From: Gammaproteobacteria bacterium
GTDB taxonomy: Bacteria > Pseudomonadota > Gammaproteobacteria > Pseudomonadales > Pseudohongiellaceae
Direction: 5' to 3'
DNA length: 42,142 bases
Assembly: GCA_016764875.1 (NCBI GenBank)
Contig: JAESQX010000168.1
Span: 1 to 42,142 of the forward strand
Of this stretch, positions 1-8,785 are shown in pieces (position 1 is the stretch's first letter; the number at the start of each line of letters is the position of its first letter). A program made the position numbers and the translations under genes. The notes under the pieces are model-generated. The model was not told the origin of the DNA and searched no databases. It saw only the letters and a list, made by a program, of their open reading frames with translations.

Positions 1-369
1 CAGGATCAGGCACCTACCAGCTACCGCGTTCGTCATGGCGATAATCTATGGAGCATTGCCCGTAGATACGGTCTTCGCTCAAGTGAAATAGCGCGCGGGA
101 ATAATATTTCACTGGACTCATTACTCCATCCCGGTCAAATTCTGACCCTCAACCCGCCTGAATATATTGCGGCTCTTGATACCAACAAAATCGGCACCCC
201 GCTGAAAATCAGCTATCGGGTAGTAAAAGGTGATTCACTGGCAAAAATTGCTGGAAAACTGGGTGTCAGCGTTGACAGCATTGTCGGCTGGAACGGCTTG
301 AATCGCCAGGCTTTGATTTTTCCAGGCCAGGAACTGGCGATATTCATTCCTGATACAACCCTTAACTAG
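1..369 (+). CDS. LysM-domain protein, C-terminal part (probably lytic transglycosylase MltD)
   Basis: The reading frame is open from the first base and ends at TAG 367-369, so only the last 122 residues are present. Two LysM repeats are visible, at about residues 8-51 (start YRVRHGDNLWSIARRYGL) and 70-113 (start YRVVKGDSLAKIAGKLGV). LysM modules bind the GlcNAc backbone of peptidoglycan. A C-terminal pair of LysM repeats is typical of the membrane-bound lytic transglycosylase MltD, but the catalytic SLT domain lies outside the window. Other LysM hydrolases or a NlpD-like protein are possible. The LysM call is secure; the MltD identity is inference. Confidence 0.75.
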   Translation, partial: QDQAPTSYRVRHGDNLWSIARRYGLRSSEIARGNNISLDSLLHPGQILTLNPPEYIAALDTNKIGTPLKISYRVVKGDSLAKIAGKLGVSVDSIVGWNGLNRQALIFPGQELAIFIPDTTLN

Positions 370-522
370 AGGCGTTCGCGAGACAGATTAATGTTGCATC
401 TTTCTGTCTATCACCGACCTGCGGCTACCTGCAAGGTCGAATAGTAACTTGATCGATTTGGCATTGACCTTTTCAAACTACGTCCTTTGAAATTTAATAA
501 ATCTGTAAAATGAGAGATCACT

Positions 523-1311
523 ATGGGATTTTTGGCAGGCAAACGAATTTTGGTTTTAGGCGTCGCGAGCAAACTATCGATTGCATCAGGTATCGCGGCG
601 GCGATGCATGAGCAAGGGGCAGAACTCGCACTCACGTACCAGAATGAGAAATTGAAAGGCAGGGTAGAAGGCTTTGCTCAAAGCTGGGATTCGAACCTTA
701 CCTTTCCCTGCGATGTTACCAGCGATGAGGAAATAGACCAGTTATTTACAGATCTTGGCCAGCACTGGGATGGCCTGGACGGTATTGTTCATTGCCTGGC
801 CTTTGCCCCTGCTCATGAACTCAATGGTGACTATGTTGAGGTAACCACCAGGGACGGATTTCGCACTGCTCACGAAATCAGTTCGTACAGCTTTGTCGCA
901 CTAGCCAAGGCCGGTAGAAAACTTATGGAGGGTCGTAATGGCTCCCTGCTAACCCTTAGCTATCTGGGGGCGGTGCGCACTCTGCCCAATTACAATGTAA
1001 TGGGTCTGGCCAAGGCCAGCCTGGAAGCAAATGTTCGCTATATGGCGGCAAGTCTTGGTCAGTCCGGAACGCGAGTTAATGCTGTATGCGCAGGCCCTAT
1101 TCGAACTCTGGCTGCATCCGGCATCAAAAATTTTCGCAAGATGCTGGCTTATAACGAGAGGCAAACTCCATTACGTAAAAACGTCACCATTGAAGAAGTT
1201 GGTAACGCAGCGGCCTTCCTCTGCTCCGATCTGGCAGCAGGAATCACCGGTGAAATTCTTAACGTGGATGCAGGTTTTAATATAACCGCAATGGGAAACC
1301 TTGAAGACTAG
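523..1311 (+). CDS. fabI: Enoyl-[acyl-carrier-protein] reductase (NADH), FabI
   Basis: FabI catalyses the last reduction of each cycle of type II fatty acid synthesis, turning trans-2-enoyl-ACP into acyl-ACP with NADH. The 262-residue protein matches the Escherichia coli enzyme in length and almost block for block. The catalytic Tyr157 and Lys164 sit in [20 protein letters not shown], Tyr147 in LLTLSYLGA, and the nucleotide-binding loop is [13 protein letters not shown] near the N-terminus. The residue matching E. coli Gly93 is Ala. GAGA upstream of the ATG is a modest ribosome site. The gene converges on ppiD, leaving 16 bp between stops. fabI follows ppiD in Pseudomonas as well, so the neighbourhood is conserved. 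Confidence 0.97.
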   Translation: MGFLAGKRILVLGVASKLSIASGIAAAMHEQGAELALTYQNEKLKGRVEGFAQSWDSNLTFPCDVTSDEEIDQLFTDLGQHWDGLDGIVHCLAFAPAHELNGDYVEVTTRDGFRTAHEISSYSFVALAKAGRKLMEGRNGSLLTLSYLGAVRTLPNYNVMGLAKASLEANVRYMAASLGQSGTRVNAVCAGPIRTLAASGIKNFRKMLAYNERQTPLRKNVTIEEVGNAAAFLCSDLAAGITGEILNVDAGFNITAMGNLED

Positions 1312-1327
1312 CCGTCCTGCGAGAGAC

Positions 1328-3214
1328 TTAAAAATTGTTATCAGCCAGTCTTGAAGTAATATCTGCCTCTTCTCGCAGATTTCCAAGAAAGGCACCAAAT
1401 TCGGCCTGACCCTTCTGGGTCAGCAAAGAGTTCTTTACATCCGCTTTTTCCATATCAGCCATCGCAGACAGATCGCCCACGCTGACACTATTCAACTCAA
1501 TCACAACGTAAGTACCGTTGCTCAGTGTTACCCCTTCATAAACAGGGCTACCTGTAACAGGCTTTGGCAAAGAAAATACCAGCCTGGTAATTTCCTGGTT
1601 GACCGCCCTAGAATCCCGGACAGTGTCATTGAGTTCCACCCACTCAAGCTCATTCTCAATGAGCAAGGCATCAATATCTCCACTTGCCTGCAATTCGGCA
1701 AAAAGTCGTTCACCCAGTTCCAGGGCCCGCTCTTTTTCAAGCTCGGTTCGTAAAACCACGGCAATCTCGCCTTCAACCTCTTCTCGGGGCCTGACCTGGG
1801 CTTCCTGCCTTGCCAGTGATCGCAGCACCAATGCCTGAGAGTCATTAATTTCGACTACGTTACTGTTAAATTCACCCTTCAGCACATCTTGCGAAAATGC
1901 CTCGCTAACCACTGAAGGATTGAAAAATATTCCTCGTCCGCCTGATCTCGGAAACAGTTCGCTTTCCTGAACCTCCAGGTTCAGTTGTGTCGCCAGGGCT
2001 TGTAAGTCAGGTGACTCAAAAGCCATGTTAGACATGTCTTCCAAACGGCGGGCAAACAGAAGCTCAGCCTCTTCCGATTTTAAATCCCTGATTATGCGTT
2101 CGGATACTTCGTCAAAGGAGCCAAATGCAACCGCCGCATCTTCAGTAAGCATCACCAGATGTACCCCGAATTCAGTCACAACGGGATCTGAAATCTCACC
2201 TTCAGCAAGCTCCAGCAAGGCGTCCTCAATAGCCTGCGGGAATGCTGAACCGTCAGAATAACCAATACCACCATCCTCTGCCGAGACAGTATCACTGGAA
2301 AACTCCAGTGCCAGCATCGCAAAATCCTCGCCTGCGTTCAGGCGTTGCCTGGCAGAATTGGCTTGTTCCATGGCTTCGCCTTCGGAAATTCCGGCACCAA
2401 CTTCAAACAAAATATGGGATGCCCTTCTCTCGGCTGACCCTTCAAAGGTCTCCCGCTCGCGTTCGTATTGTTCCTGAACCAGTGATTCCTCAATATTGAT
2501 TTCATCCATAATGGCGGCCTTGTTGAGGTCAACATATTGAACACTCACCATTTCCTCAATAGTAAATTGGGCCTGGTTCTCTTCATAATAACGAGTAATA
2601 TCCGCGTCGGGGATTGCTTCTCCCAAAGTTCTGGTTCCCAGAGTTAAAGCAACAAAACGGAAATCACGTGACTGAAGGCGCAAAGCAGCAACCCGTTCCA
2701 GCTCAGAGAGGGTTACAAAACCAGATGCCGAGTAAGCATTCGCAATCTGCGACAACAACATACTTCTTCTTAATTGATCCCTGTAAGCAGGCACGTTCAA
2801 TTGCTGAGCCGCCATAGTGCGCACCGCCAGGTCAGAATCAAAAACGCCGTTAAGTTGAAACTGGGGGGTTTCAAGAATGGCTCGGTCGATTCGATCTTCT
2901 GATATTCGCATGGAAGCATCTTGCGCTGTTTGTCGAAGCAGGACTTCTTCGATTAGCCGCGACAAGGAAACCTGCTCGATCAATCCCTGATCAAAATTAT
3001 CAACATTGCCTCCCAGGGAGGCGATAAGGTTCTGAGTACTGATAGCAAGCTGTTGTTCAGAAATTTCTTCACCGTCTATCTCTGCAACGGAAGGTGAAGA
3101 AACAAAGCCGCCTATGATTGAGTCAACTCCCCATAGAGCGAATACAGCCACTATAAGACCGATAATTACTTTAGCAACCACACCCTGCGAATTGTCACGA
3201 ATATCTTGTAGCAT
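1328..3214 (-). CDS. ppiD: Periplasmic peptidyl-prolyl isomerase/chaperone PpiD
   Basis: PpiD is an inner-membrane-anchored periplasmic folding factor associated with the SecYEG exit. The 628-residue protein begins with a short cytoplasmic stretch (MLQDIRDNSQGVVAK) and one membrane segment at about residues 14-34. A SurA_N-like chaperone region follows, and then one parvulin domain, recognisable from RRASHILFEV to FGVHLVMLTE at about residues 260-360. The length agrees with E. coli PpiD (623 residues). It is the last gene of the tig-clpP-clpX-lon-hupB-ppiD set. A likely terminator after hupB and a sigma-70-like promoter at 3286-3314 suggest that it is transcribed at least partly on its own. 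Confidence 0.95.
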   Translation of the reverse strand: MLQDIRDNSQGVVAKVIIGLIVAVFALWGVDSIIGGFVSSPSVAEIDGEEISEQQLAISTQNLIASLGGNVDNFDQGLIEQVSLSRLIEEVLLRQTAQDASMRISEDRIDRAILETPQFQLNGVFDSDLAVRTMAAQQLNVPAYRDQLRRSMLLSQIANAYSASGFVTLSELERVAALRLQSRDFRFVALTLGTRTLGEAIPDADITRYYEENQAQFTIEEMVSVQYVDLNKAAIMDEINIEESLVQEQYERERETFEGSAERRASHILFEVGAGISEGEAMEQANSARQRLNAGEDFAMLALEFSSDTVSAEDGGIGYSDGSAFPQAIEDALLELAEGEISDPVVTEFGVHLVMLTEDAAVAFGSFDEVSERIIRDLKSEEAELLFARRLEDMSNMAFESPDLQALATQLNLEVQESELFPRSGGRGIFFNPSVVSEAFSQDVLKGEFNSNVVEINDSQALVLRSLARQEAQVRPREEVEGEIAVVLRTELEKERALELGERLFAELQASGDIDALLIENELEWVELNDTVRDSRAVNQEITRLVFSLPKPVTGSPVYEGVTLSNGTYVVIELNSVSVGDLSAMADMEKADVKNSLLTQKGQAEFGAFLGNLREEADITSRLADNNF

Positions 3215-3285
3215 AAATTTCTCTTAGTCTCTTTAGCTGTAAGCCCAAACTTTCTCCGGTTCGATGATCGTCCCGGTATGAGTTA

Positions 3286-3314
3286 CTTATCCTGTAAAAT
3301 AAAACCCCTGCCAA
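3286..3314 (-). promoter_or_regulatory. Candidate sigma-70 promoter for ppiD
   Basis: On the minus strand TTGGCA (3309-3314) and GATAAG (3286-3291) are separated by 17 bp. The -35 differs from consensus at one base and the -10 at two. It begins immediately after the U-run of the hupB terminator and would give a leader of about 65 nt. Called by eye. Confidence 0.5.
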
Positions 3315-3316
3315 AT

Positions 3317-3343
3317 GAAAAAGGCGCATCAATTTGATGCGCC
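3317..3343 (-). terminator. Rho-independent terminator after hupB
   Basis: Read on the minus strand, a perfect 9-bp stem (GGCGCATCA / TGATGCGCC) with a three-base AAT loop is followed directly by TTTTTC. It lies about 107 bp downstream of the hupB stop and just before the ppiD promoter. On the plus strand no U-run follows, so it should act only on hupB transcripts. Confidence 0.85.
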
Positions 3344-3449
3344 CTATAAAAGCCCCGCTCCAGCCCGCGACAAACACACGATTCTAGCGTGGTTGAAACA
3401 GGCTAGTGAACAATTCGTCATACTAAAACGAATCTGCCCTTAATTCCAT

Positions 3450-3725
3450 TTAGGAATTAACAGCGTCCTTCAATGCTTTACCTGCTTTAAAACTAGGCAC
3501 CTTAGCAGCTTTAATTTGAATCGGCGCTCCAGTCTGGGGATTGCGTCCAGTACGTGCGGCGCGATGTTTAGTCGCAAATGTACCAAAGCCCACCAGCACT
3601 ACCGGATCTTCCTTTTTCAAGGAATCAGTAATTGTGTCGATCATTGCGTCCAACACACGACCAGCTTCAGCTTTTGAAATATCTGCACTTCCCGCAACGG
3701 CATCTATTAGTTCTGATTTGTTCAC
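3450..3725 (-). CDS. hupB: DNA-binding protein HU (beta type)
   Basis: HU is a small nucleoid protein that bends and compacts DNA as a dimer. The 91-residue length is standard. The family signature [20 protein letters not shown] forms the base of the DNA-binding arm, and the arm itself contains the usual NPQTG turn. The start is GTG at 3723-3725, supported by the strong ribosome site AAGGGGA four bases upstream. The position after lon is the conserved hupB place in Gammaproteobacteria. It has its own consensus-like promoter at 3897-3926 and terminator at 3317-3343, so it is probably a highly expressed single-gene unit. Confidence 0.97.
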   Translation of the reverse strand: MNKSELIDAVAGSADISKAEAGRVLDAMIDTITDSLKKEDPVVLVGFGTFATKHRAARTGRNPQTGAPIQIKAAKVPSFKAGKALKDAVNS

Positions 3726-3865
3726 GTTGTCCCCTTTTTTATTGAGTCAGTCAATTATCGATGAAGCCTAATATTAATTTTTCTCAAACGTAATATCGTA
3801 CATTTAAAATCAAACTAGAATTAAGCAAATTTATTTTGAATTAGTACTCTATTTTTATCCCTGAA

Positions 3866-3888
3866 CGCACGACGAAAATCCTCGTACG
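3866..3888 (-). promoter_or_regulatory. 5'-terminal stem-loop of the hupB leader
   Basis: On the minus strand the first transcribed bases predicted from the promoter can fold into a 7-bp stem, CGTACGA with TCGTGCG including one G-T wobble, around a nine-base loop (GGATTTTCG). A hairpin at the extreme 5' end of an mRNA often slows RNase E attack; that role here is inference. Confidence 0.4.
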
Positions 3889-3896
3889 ACCGCGTA

Positions 3897-3926
3897 TTTA
3901 TACCAAGTGCTTGAAAGCGGTGTCAA
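3897..3926 (-). promoter_or_regulatory. hupB: Strong sigma-70 promoter for hupB
   Basis: A perfect -35 TTGACA (3921-3926) and a -10 TATAAA (3897-3902) are separated by 18 bp on the minus strand, 17 bp after the lon stop codon. The predicted start near 3890 gives a long leader of about 165 nt before the GTG start of hupB. Confidence 0.75.
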
Positions 3927-3942
3927 CCTGAAAAGCAGCCAA

Positions 3943-6390
3943 TTAGTGCGTATTTATGTGCTTTTCATCACCCGCTTGATCAATCTCTTCTTTTGCTGTG
4001 TCTTTTTCGCTTTTTTTGCTTTCTTCCGTAATTTTTGGAGTTGGTAAGTATTGCGACGCATGCTCGAGAACTTGATCTATCCAGCGAACCGGAATGATGT
4101 CCAGATCGTCTTTAATATTGTCTGGAATCTCTGCCAGATCCCTCTCGTTGTCCTCCGGAATAATTACTGTTTTGATGTTACCCCTGTGAGCGGCCAATAA
4201 TTTTTCCTTTAGCCCACCAATTTTCAGCACTTGACCGCGAAGGGTAATTTCACCTGTCATGGCAACATTTGCCTTTACTGGAATAGCGGTAAGTACGGAC
4301 ACTAGGGCAGTACACATTCCGACGCCGGCACTGGGTCCATCCTTTGGAGTGGCACCCTCTGGAACGTGTATGTGAAGATCAAGTTTTTCATGAAAATTTG
4401 TATCAAGACCGAGCGAAGCGGCTCGACTTCTTACCACGGTTAAGGCCGCCTGGATGGATTCCTGCATCACTTCACCAAGGGAACCTGTCTTAATTGTTTT
4501 GCCTTTACCCTCAACTGCTACGGCTTCAATGGTCAGTAACTCACCGCCCACCGAGGTCCATGCAAGCCCATTCACCTGCCCTATTTTGTCTTCCTCATTG
4601 GCTTTGCTGTAATCAAACTTGCGAACGCCGGAATACTTCTCCAGCATATCTGTCGACAGGGTAAGTTGTTTATGCTCCCCATCCAGCGAATTTTCTTTGA
4701 CAACCTTGCGACAAATTCTGGCGATCTCGCGCTCCAATCCTCTCACACCGGCCTCGCGGGTATAGTATCGAATCAAATCTCGAATCGGTGCTTCTCCTAT
4801 CTCCAGTTCGCCCTCTTTTATCCCATTGTTCTTTTTCTGTTTCGGAACAAGGTATCGCTCGGCGATATTGAACTTTTCATCCTCGGTATAACCAGGTATA
4901 CGAATGACTTCCATGCGGTCCAGTAGCGCAGTGGGAATATTCATTGAATTTGAAGTACAGATGAACATCACGTCGGACAGGTCGTAATCAACTTCAAGAT
5001 AGTGATCATTGAAATTGTGGTTCTGCTCCGGGTCAAGCACCTCCAGTAATGCCGATGCAGGATCACCCCTGTTGTCCATGCCCATCTTGTCAACTTCATC
5101 GAGCAGAAACAGGGGGTTTTTTACGCCGGCCTTTGCTAGTTTCTGTAACAATTTGCCTGGTAACGAACCAATATAGGTACGACGATGACCTCGGATTTCC
5201 GCTTCATCCCGAACTCCACCCAGGGCCATTCGCACGAACTTGCGGTTAGTGGCACGGGCGATGGATTCTCCGAGAGAGGTCTTTCCCACGCCTGGAGGAC
5301 CCACCAGGCACAATATCGGCCCCTTCAGTTTCTTTACTCGCTTTTGCACCGCAAGGTACTCAAGAATTCGTTCTTTGACTTCCTTAAGTCCATAGTGATC
5401 ATTCTCAAGAATGTCCTCTGCCTTTTTCAAATCCATTCTTACTTTACTGCGTTTCTTCCAGGGGATACTCACCATCCAGTCGAGATAGGTTCTCACTACA
5501 GAGGCTTCAGAAGACATGGGAGACATCATCTTCAACTTGTTCAATTCTGACGATGCCTTATCTTTGGCTTCTTTCGGCATGCCTGCTTCTTCAATCTTTT
5601 GTTTTAGTTCCTCGACCTCGTTTGGCACATCATCCAGCTCACCCATTTCTTTCTGAATAGCCTTCATCTGCTCATTCAGGTAGTACTCTCGCTGGCTTTT
5701 TTCCATTTGCTTCTTAACTCGGCCGCGAATACGTTTTTCAACCTGAAACAAGTCTATTTCAGACTCTATGAGTGCCATCAGGTGCTCTATACGAGGCTGT
5801 AAATTAGCCAGCTCCAGCAGATTCTGTTTTTCTTCAAGCTGTAATGACATATGCGAAGCTATGGTGTCTACCAGGCGGCCTGGTTCATCAATGCTGGATA
5901 TGGAGGTGAGAACTTCCGGGGGGATTTTTTTGCTCAGTTGCACGTACTGGTCAAATTGTGACAGCAGGGATCGCAACAGCATGTCCGACTCTTTTTGTTC
6001 CAGTTCTTCGCTCTGCAAGGTTTTTATATACGCTTTAAAATAATCAGGTTCAGTCACCACCTCATTAATCCTGGCGCGATTGAGTCCCTCAACAAGCACC
6101 TTAACAGTACCATCGGGGAGTCGAATTAATTGCAGGATGGAAGCAACCGTTCCTATTTGAAATAAATCATCAATCGCAGGTTCATCATCGGACGCGTTCT
6201 TTTGCGCTACAAGTAACACTTGTTTGTCGTCTGCCATTGCAACTTCAAGCGCCTTGATTGATTTGGCGCGACCAACGAACAGGGGTTGAACAATTTGAGG
6301 ATAAACGACAACGTCCCTTAACGGGAGTAAGGGGTGAGCGTTACCGTTTTCAGTTGTGGTTTCTGCAGAGGTTTCTTCAGGCTGGCTCAT
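3943..6390 (-). CDS. lon: ATP-dependent Lon protease
   Basis: Lon is a cytoplasmic homohexameric AAA+ serine protease that degrades misfolded and short-lived regulatory proteins. The 815-residue chain has the N-terminal substrate-recognition domain (about 18-210), a coiled linker, the AAA+ module with Walker A GPPGVGKT (Lys370), and the C-terminal protease domain. The catalytic dyad is Ser687 in DGPSAGVGM and Lys730 in GGLKEKLLAAHRG, spaced exactly as in E. coli (43 residues). It is about 30 residues longer than E. coli Lon because of a charged C-terminal tail of Lys, Glu and Asp. A heat-shock-type promoter lies at 6454-6481. Confidence 0.98.
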   Translation of the reverse strand: MSQPEETSAETTTENGNAHPLLPLRDVVVYPQIVQPLFVGRAKSIKALEVAMADDKQVLLVAQKNASDDEPAIDDLFQIGTVASILQLIRLPDGTVKVLVEGLNRARINEVVTEPDYFKAYIKTLQSEELEQKESDMLLRSLLSQFDQYVQLSKKIPPEVLTSISSIDEPGRLVDTIASHMSLQLEEKQNLLELANLQPRIEHLMALIESEIDLFQVEKRIRGRVKKQMEKSQREYYLNEQMKAIQKEMGELDDVPNEVEELKQKIEEAGMPKEAKDKASSELNKLKMMSPMSSEASVVRTYLDWMVSIPWKKRSKVRMDLKKAEDILENDHYGLKEVKERILEYLAVQKRVKKLKGPILCLVGPPGVGKTSLGESIARATNRKFVRMALGGVRDEAEIRGHRRTYIGSLPGKLLQKLAKAGVKNPLFLLDEVDKMGMDNRGDPASALLEVLDPEQNHNFNDHYLEVDYDLSDVMFICTSNSMNIPTALLDRMEVIRIPGYTEDEKFNIAERYLVPKQKKNNGIKEGELEIGEAPIRDLIRYYTREAGVRGLEREIARICRKVVKENSLDGEHKQLTLSTDMLEKYSGVRKFDYSKANEEDKIGQVNGLAWTSVGGELLTIEAVAVEGKGKTIKTGSLGEVMQESIQAALTVVRSRAASLGLDTNFHEKLDLHIHVPEGATPKDGPSAGVGMCTALVSVLTAIPVKANVAMTGEITLRGQVLKIGGLKEKLLAAHRGNIKTVIIPEDNERDLAEIPDNIKDDLDIIPVRWIDQVLEHASQYLPTPKITEESKKSEKDTAKEEIDQAGDEKHINTH

Positions 6391-6453
6391 ATGAATTCTC
6401 TCTAAATTTTAGGCCGTCTTGAATAGGGAATCATGGACAGCTGATGCCTTGAA

Positions 6454-6481
6454 TTATGGAGGCAGGGAAGGCTTTTTCAAG
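6454..6481 (-). promoter_or_regulatory. lon: Candidate sigma-32 (heat-shock) promoter for lon
   Basis: On the minus strand CTTGAAA (6475-6481) matches the RpoH -35 element fully. After 13 bp comes CTCCATAA (6454-6461), close to the -10 consensus CCCCATNT. The predicted start lies about 57 nt before the lon ATG. lon is a known RpoH target in E. coli, which supports the call. Confidence 0.6.
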
Positions 6482-6495
6482 TTTATCAGAGGTGA

Positions 6496-7785
6496 TTATT
6501 CGTCAACCGCTTTCCGCTTAGGCTCTTGCTCCAGGTTTTCGTACATGAGCAAAGGTTCAGATTCACCGGAAATGACAGCGGCATCAATAATTACCTTACT
6601 GACTTTCTCTTCTGATGGAATCTTGTACATAGTTTCCAGTAATACTCCTTCCATGATGGAACGAAGCCCCCGGGCGCCGGTTTTCCGCTTCCGGGCTTTC
6701 AGAGCGATGGCTTGTAGGGCATCATCCCGAAACTGAATCTCTACTCCCTCCATTTCAAACAGCTTTATGTATTGCTTGGTTAAAGAGTTCTTGGGTTCGC
6801 GAATAATACGAACCAGTGCATCGAGGTCCAGTTCATCAAGGGTCGCGATCATCGGCAAGCGACCCACGAATTCCGGGATAAGGCCATACCTGACCAGATC
6901 TTCCGGTTCCACTTCTTTTAGCGTTTCACCAACCTTGTCATCGATTTCATGACTTCTTACTTCGGCGGTAAAACCTATACCACTCTTATCTGAACGGTCC
7001 CGAATTATTTTGTCCAACCCGGAAAAAGCCCCACCACAGATAAACAGGATGTTGGATGTATCAACCTGGAGAAACTCCTGTTGCGGGTGTTTTCTTCCTC
7101 CCTGGGGTGGCACCGAGGCCACCGTGCCTTCGATAAGCTTCAGCAATGCCTGCTGTACACCTTCTCCGGAAACATCCCTGGTAATAGAAGGGTTGTCTGA
7201 TTTACGGGATATTTTGTCGATTTCGTCTATGTAGACAATGCCTATCTGGGCTTTTTCCACATCGTAATCGCACTTTTGCAATAATTTCTGGATTATATTT
7301 TCAACATCTTCGCCGACATAGCCTGCTTCGGTAAGTGTGGTTGCATCAGCGATGGTAAAGGGGACATCCAGTAATCTAGCCAGCGTCTCTGCCAGCAACG
7401 TCTTACCCGTACCAGTGGGCCCAATCATTAAAATATTACTTTTGCCCAGTTCCACCTCGGATTTTACTTTATCGTAATTGAGACGCTTATAGTGATTGTA
7501 TACAGCTACTGCGAGCACTTTTTTAGCCCTTTCCTGGCCAATCACATATTCATCCAGCGTCCCTTTTATTTCCTCGGGAATTGGTAGTTTCCGGCCACTG
7601 GATTCGGAATCTTTATCCTGGATTTCTTCCCGAATAATGTCATTGCACAGGTCGACACACTCATCACACACAAAAACAGAAGGACCCGCAATCAGTTTTC
7701 GCACTTCGTGCTGACTCTTACCGCAAAAGGAGCAGTAAAGTAATTTACCGCCATCATCCCCTTTGTTGAAACGATCGTCCGACAT
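6496..7785 (-). CDS. clpX: ClpX, ATPase subunit of the ClpXP protease
   Basis: ClpX is the AAA+ unfoldase that feeds tagged substrates into ClpP. It starts with a zinc-binding domain ([11 protein letters not shown] ... CDECVDLC), followed by Walker A GPTGTGKT, Walker [10 protein letters not shown], and the [10 protein letters not shown] and FVGRLP segments of the ClpX family. The IGF-type ClpP-docking loop appears as SGIGF. I take ATG 7785 as the start (429 residues, MSDDRF...), with GAGG ten bases upstream. The in-frame TTG two codons earlier is only four bases from that ribosome site. It lies 155 bp after clpP, in the usual order. Confidence 0.97.
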   Translation of the reverse strand: MSDDRFNKGDDGGKLLYCSFCGKSQHEVRKLIAGPSVFVCDECVDLCNDIIREEIQDKDSESSGRKLPIPEEIKGTLDEYVIGQERAKKVLAVAVYNHYKRLNYDKVKSEVELGKSNILMIGPTGTGKTLLAETLARLLDVPFTIADATTLTEAGYVGEDVENIIQKLLQKCDYDVEKAQIGIVYIDEIDKISRKSDNPSITRDVSGEGVQQALLKLIEGTVASVPPQGGRKHPQQEFLQVDTSNILFICGGAFSGLDKIIRDRSDKSGIGFTAEVRSHEIDDKVGETLKEVEPEDLVRYGLIPEFVGRLPMIATLDELDLDALVRIIREPKNSLTKQYIKLFEMEGVEIQFRDDALQAIALKARKRKTGARGLRSIMEGVLLETMYKIPSEEKVSKVIIDAAVISGESEPLLMYENLEQEPKRKAVDE

Positions 7786-7940
7786 TTGCAACTTACCTCG
7801 GTCCTGCTGATAAAATATAAATACTTAATAAATTCAATAGGTTAACTTGCCTTTTTGAAACATTTTAGACAAGCCTTTACGTATAACCAAAACATGCGGC
7901 TTTAAACGCCTAATTGCAAGCCCCTCATTGAGGTATCTAA

Positions 7941-8582
7941 CTATTTATGCGCTGTATTTTTCCCTTTGTTATCTACCCTGGAGTCGATTACTTTATCCAG
8001 CATGCCGTATTCAACCCCTTCCTCGGCACTCATAAAATTGTCGCGCTCAGTATCCTTGGCAATTACTTCGAGGTCCCGCCCGGTATGCTCAGCCATGATC
8101 TTATTTAGCCGGTGACGAATCTTGATTATTTCATTAGCCTGAATTTCTATATCTGAAGCCTGCCCCTGGGCACCCCCGCTGGGCTGATGAATCATCATCC
8201 GCGCATGGGGTAATGCAAATCGCTTGCCGGCCGCACCACCGGTAAGCAGTAAAGCACCCATGCTGGCCGCCTGGCCCATACACATGGTACTTACGTCTGG
8301 CTTAACAAATTGCATGGTATCGTAAATGGAAAGACCCGCTGTTACCGAGCCGCCGGGGGAATTGATATACAGGTGTATGTCCTTGTCCGGATTTTCCGAT
8401 TCACAAAACAGCAGTTGGGCCACTACGAGGTTTGCCATATGATCCTCAATGGTACCGGTTATAAAAATTACTCTATCCTTGAGTAACCTGGAGTAAATAT
8501 CATATGAGCGCTCACCACGGGCTGTCTGTTCCACAACGATTGGAACCAGATTAGAGGTCATAGGGGTATAGTTCTTGGCCAT
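7941..8582 (-). CDS. clpP: ClpP, proteolytic subunit of the Clp proteases
   Basis: ClpP forms the double-heptamer serine protease barrel used by ClpX and ClpA. The 213-residue protein has the catalytic triad in family context: Ser107 in [12 protein letters not shown], His132 in [10 protein letters not shown] and Asp181 in [13 protein letters not shown], with the 25- and 74-residue spacings found in E. coli. A short N-terminal propeptide is likely. An ATG eight codons in is an alternative start. AGGA lies 11 bases before the chosen ATG. It sits between tig and clpX, as in most proteobacteria. Confidence 0.98.
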   Translation of the reverse strand: MAKNYTPMTSNLVPIVVEQTARGERSYDIYSRLLKDRVIFITGTIEDHMANLVVAQLLFCESENPDKDIHLYINSPGGSVTAGLSIYDTMQFVKPDVSTMCMGQAASMGALLLTGGAAGKRFALPHARMMIHQPSGGAQGQASDIEIQANEIIKIRHRLNKIMAEHTGRDLEVIAKDTERDNFMSAEEGVEYGMLDKVIDSRVDNKGKNTAHK

Positions 8583-8785
8583 CGATAGTTTATTCCTGCA
8601 GCATTAATAGAGGTGCCGAGAGTTCACCCTGACACCAGTTTGGATACGAAAACCTTAAATTCTGTTGTAGCCCGCAAATTATCCAGTCCATGTCCATCTC
8701 CGGGTTAAGGCCCGATCAAATAGCTGACCGCTGGGTATCAAAATCGAGCAGAAATTTCCTGGTCTTTCTCTGTATCGACCTTTTC

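Noticed and set aside
3215-3449. tRNA or other RNA gene between hupB and ppiD
   Set aside because: Only the terminator and the ppiD promoter are seen; no cloverleaf or T-loop sequence.
8583-8785. Search for a heat-shock promoter before clpP
   Set aside because: No CTTGAAA-type -35 with a proper -10 was found in this 203-bp gap; only short imperfect G+C stems are present.
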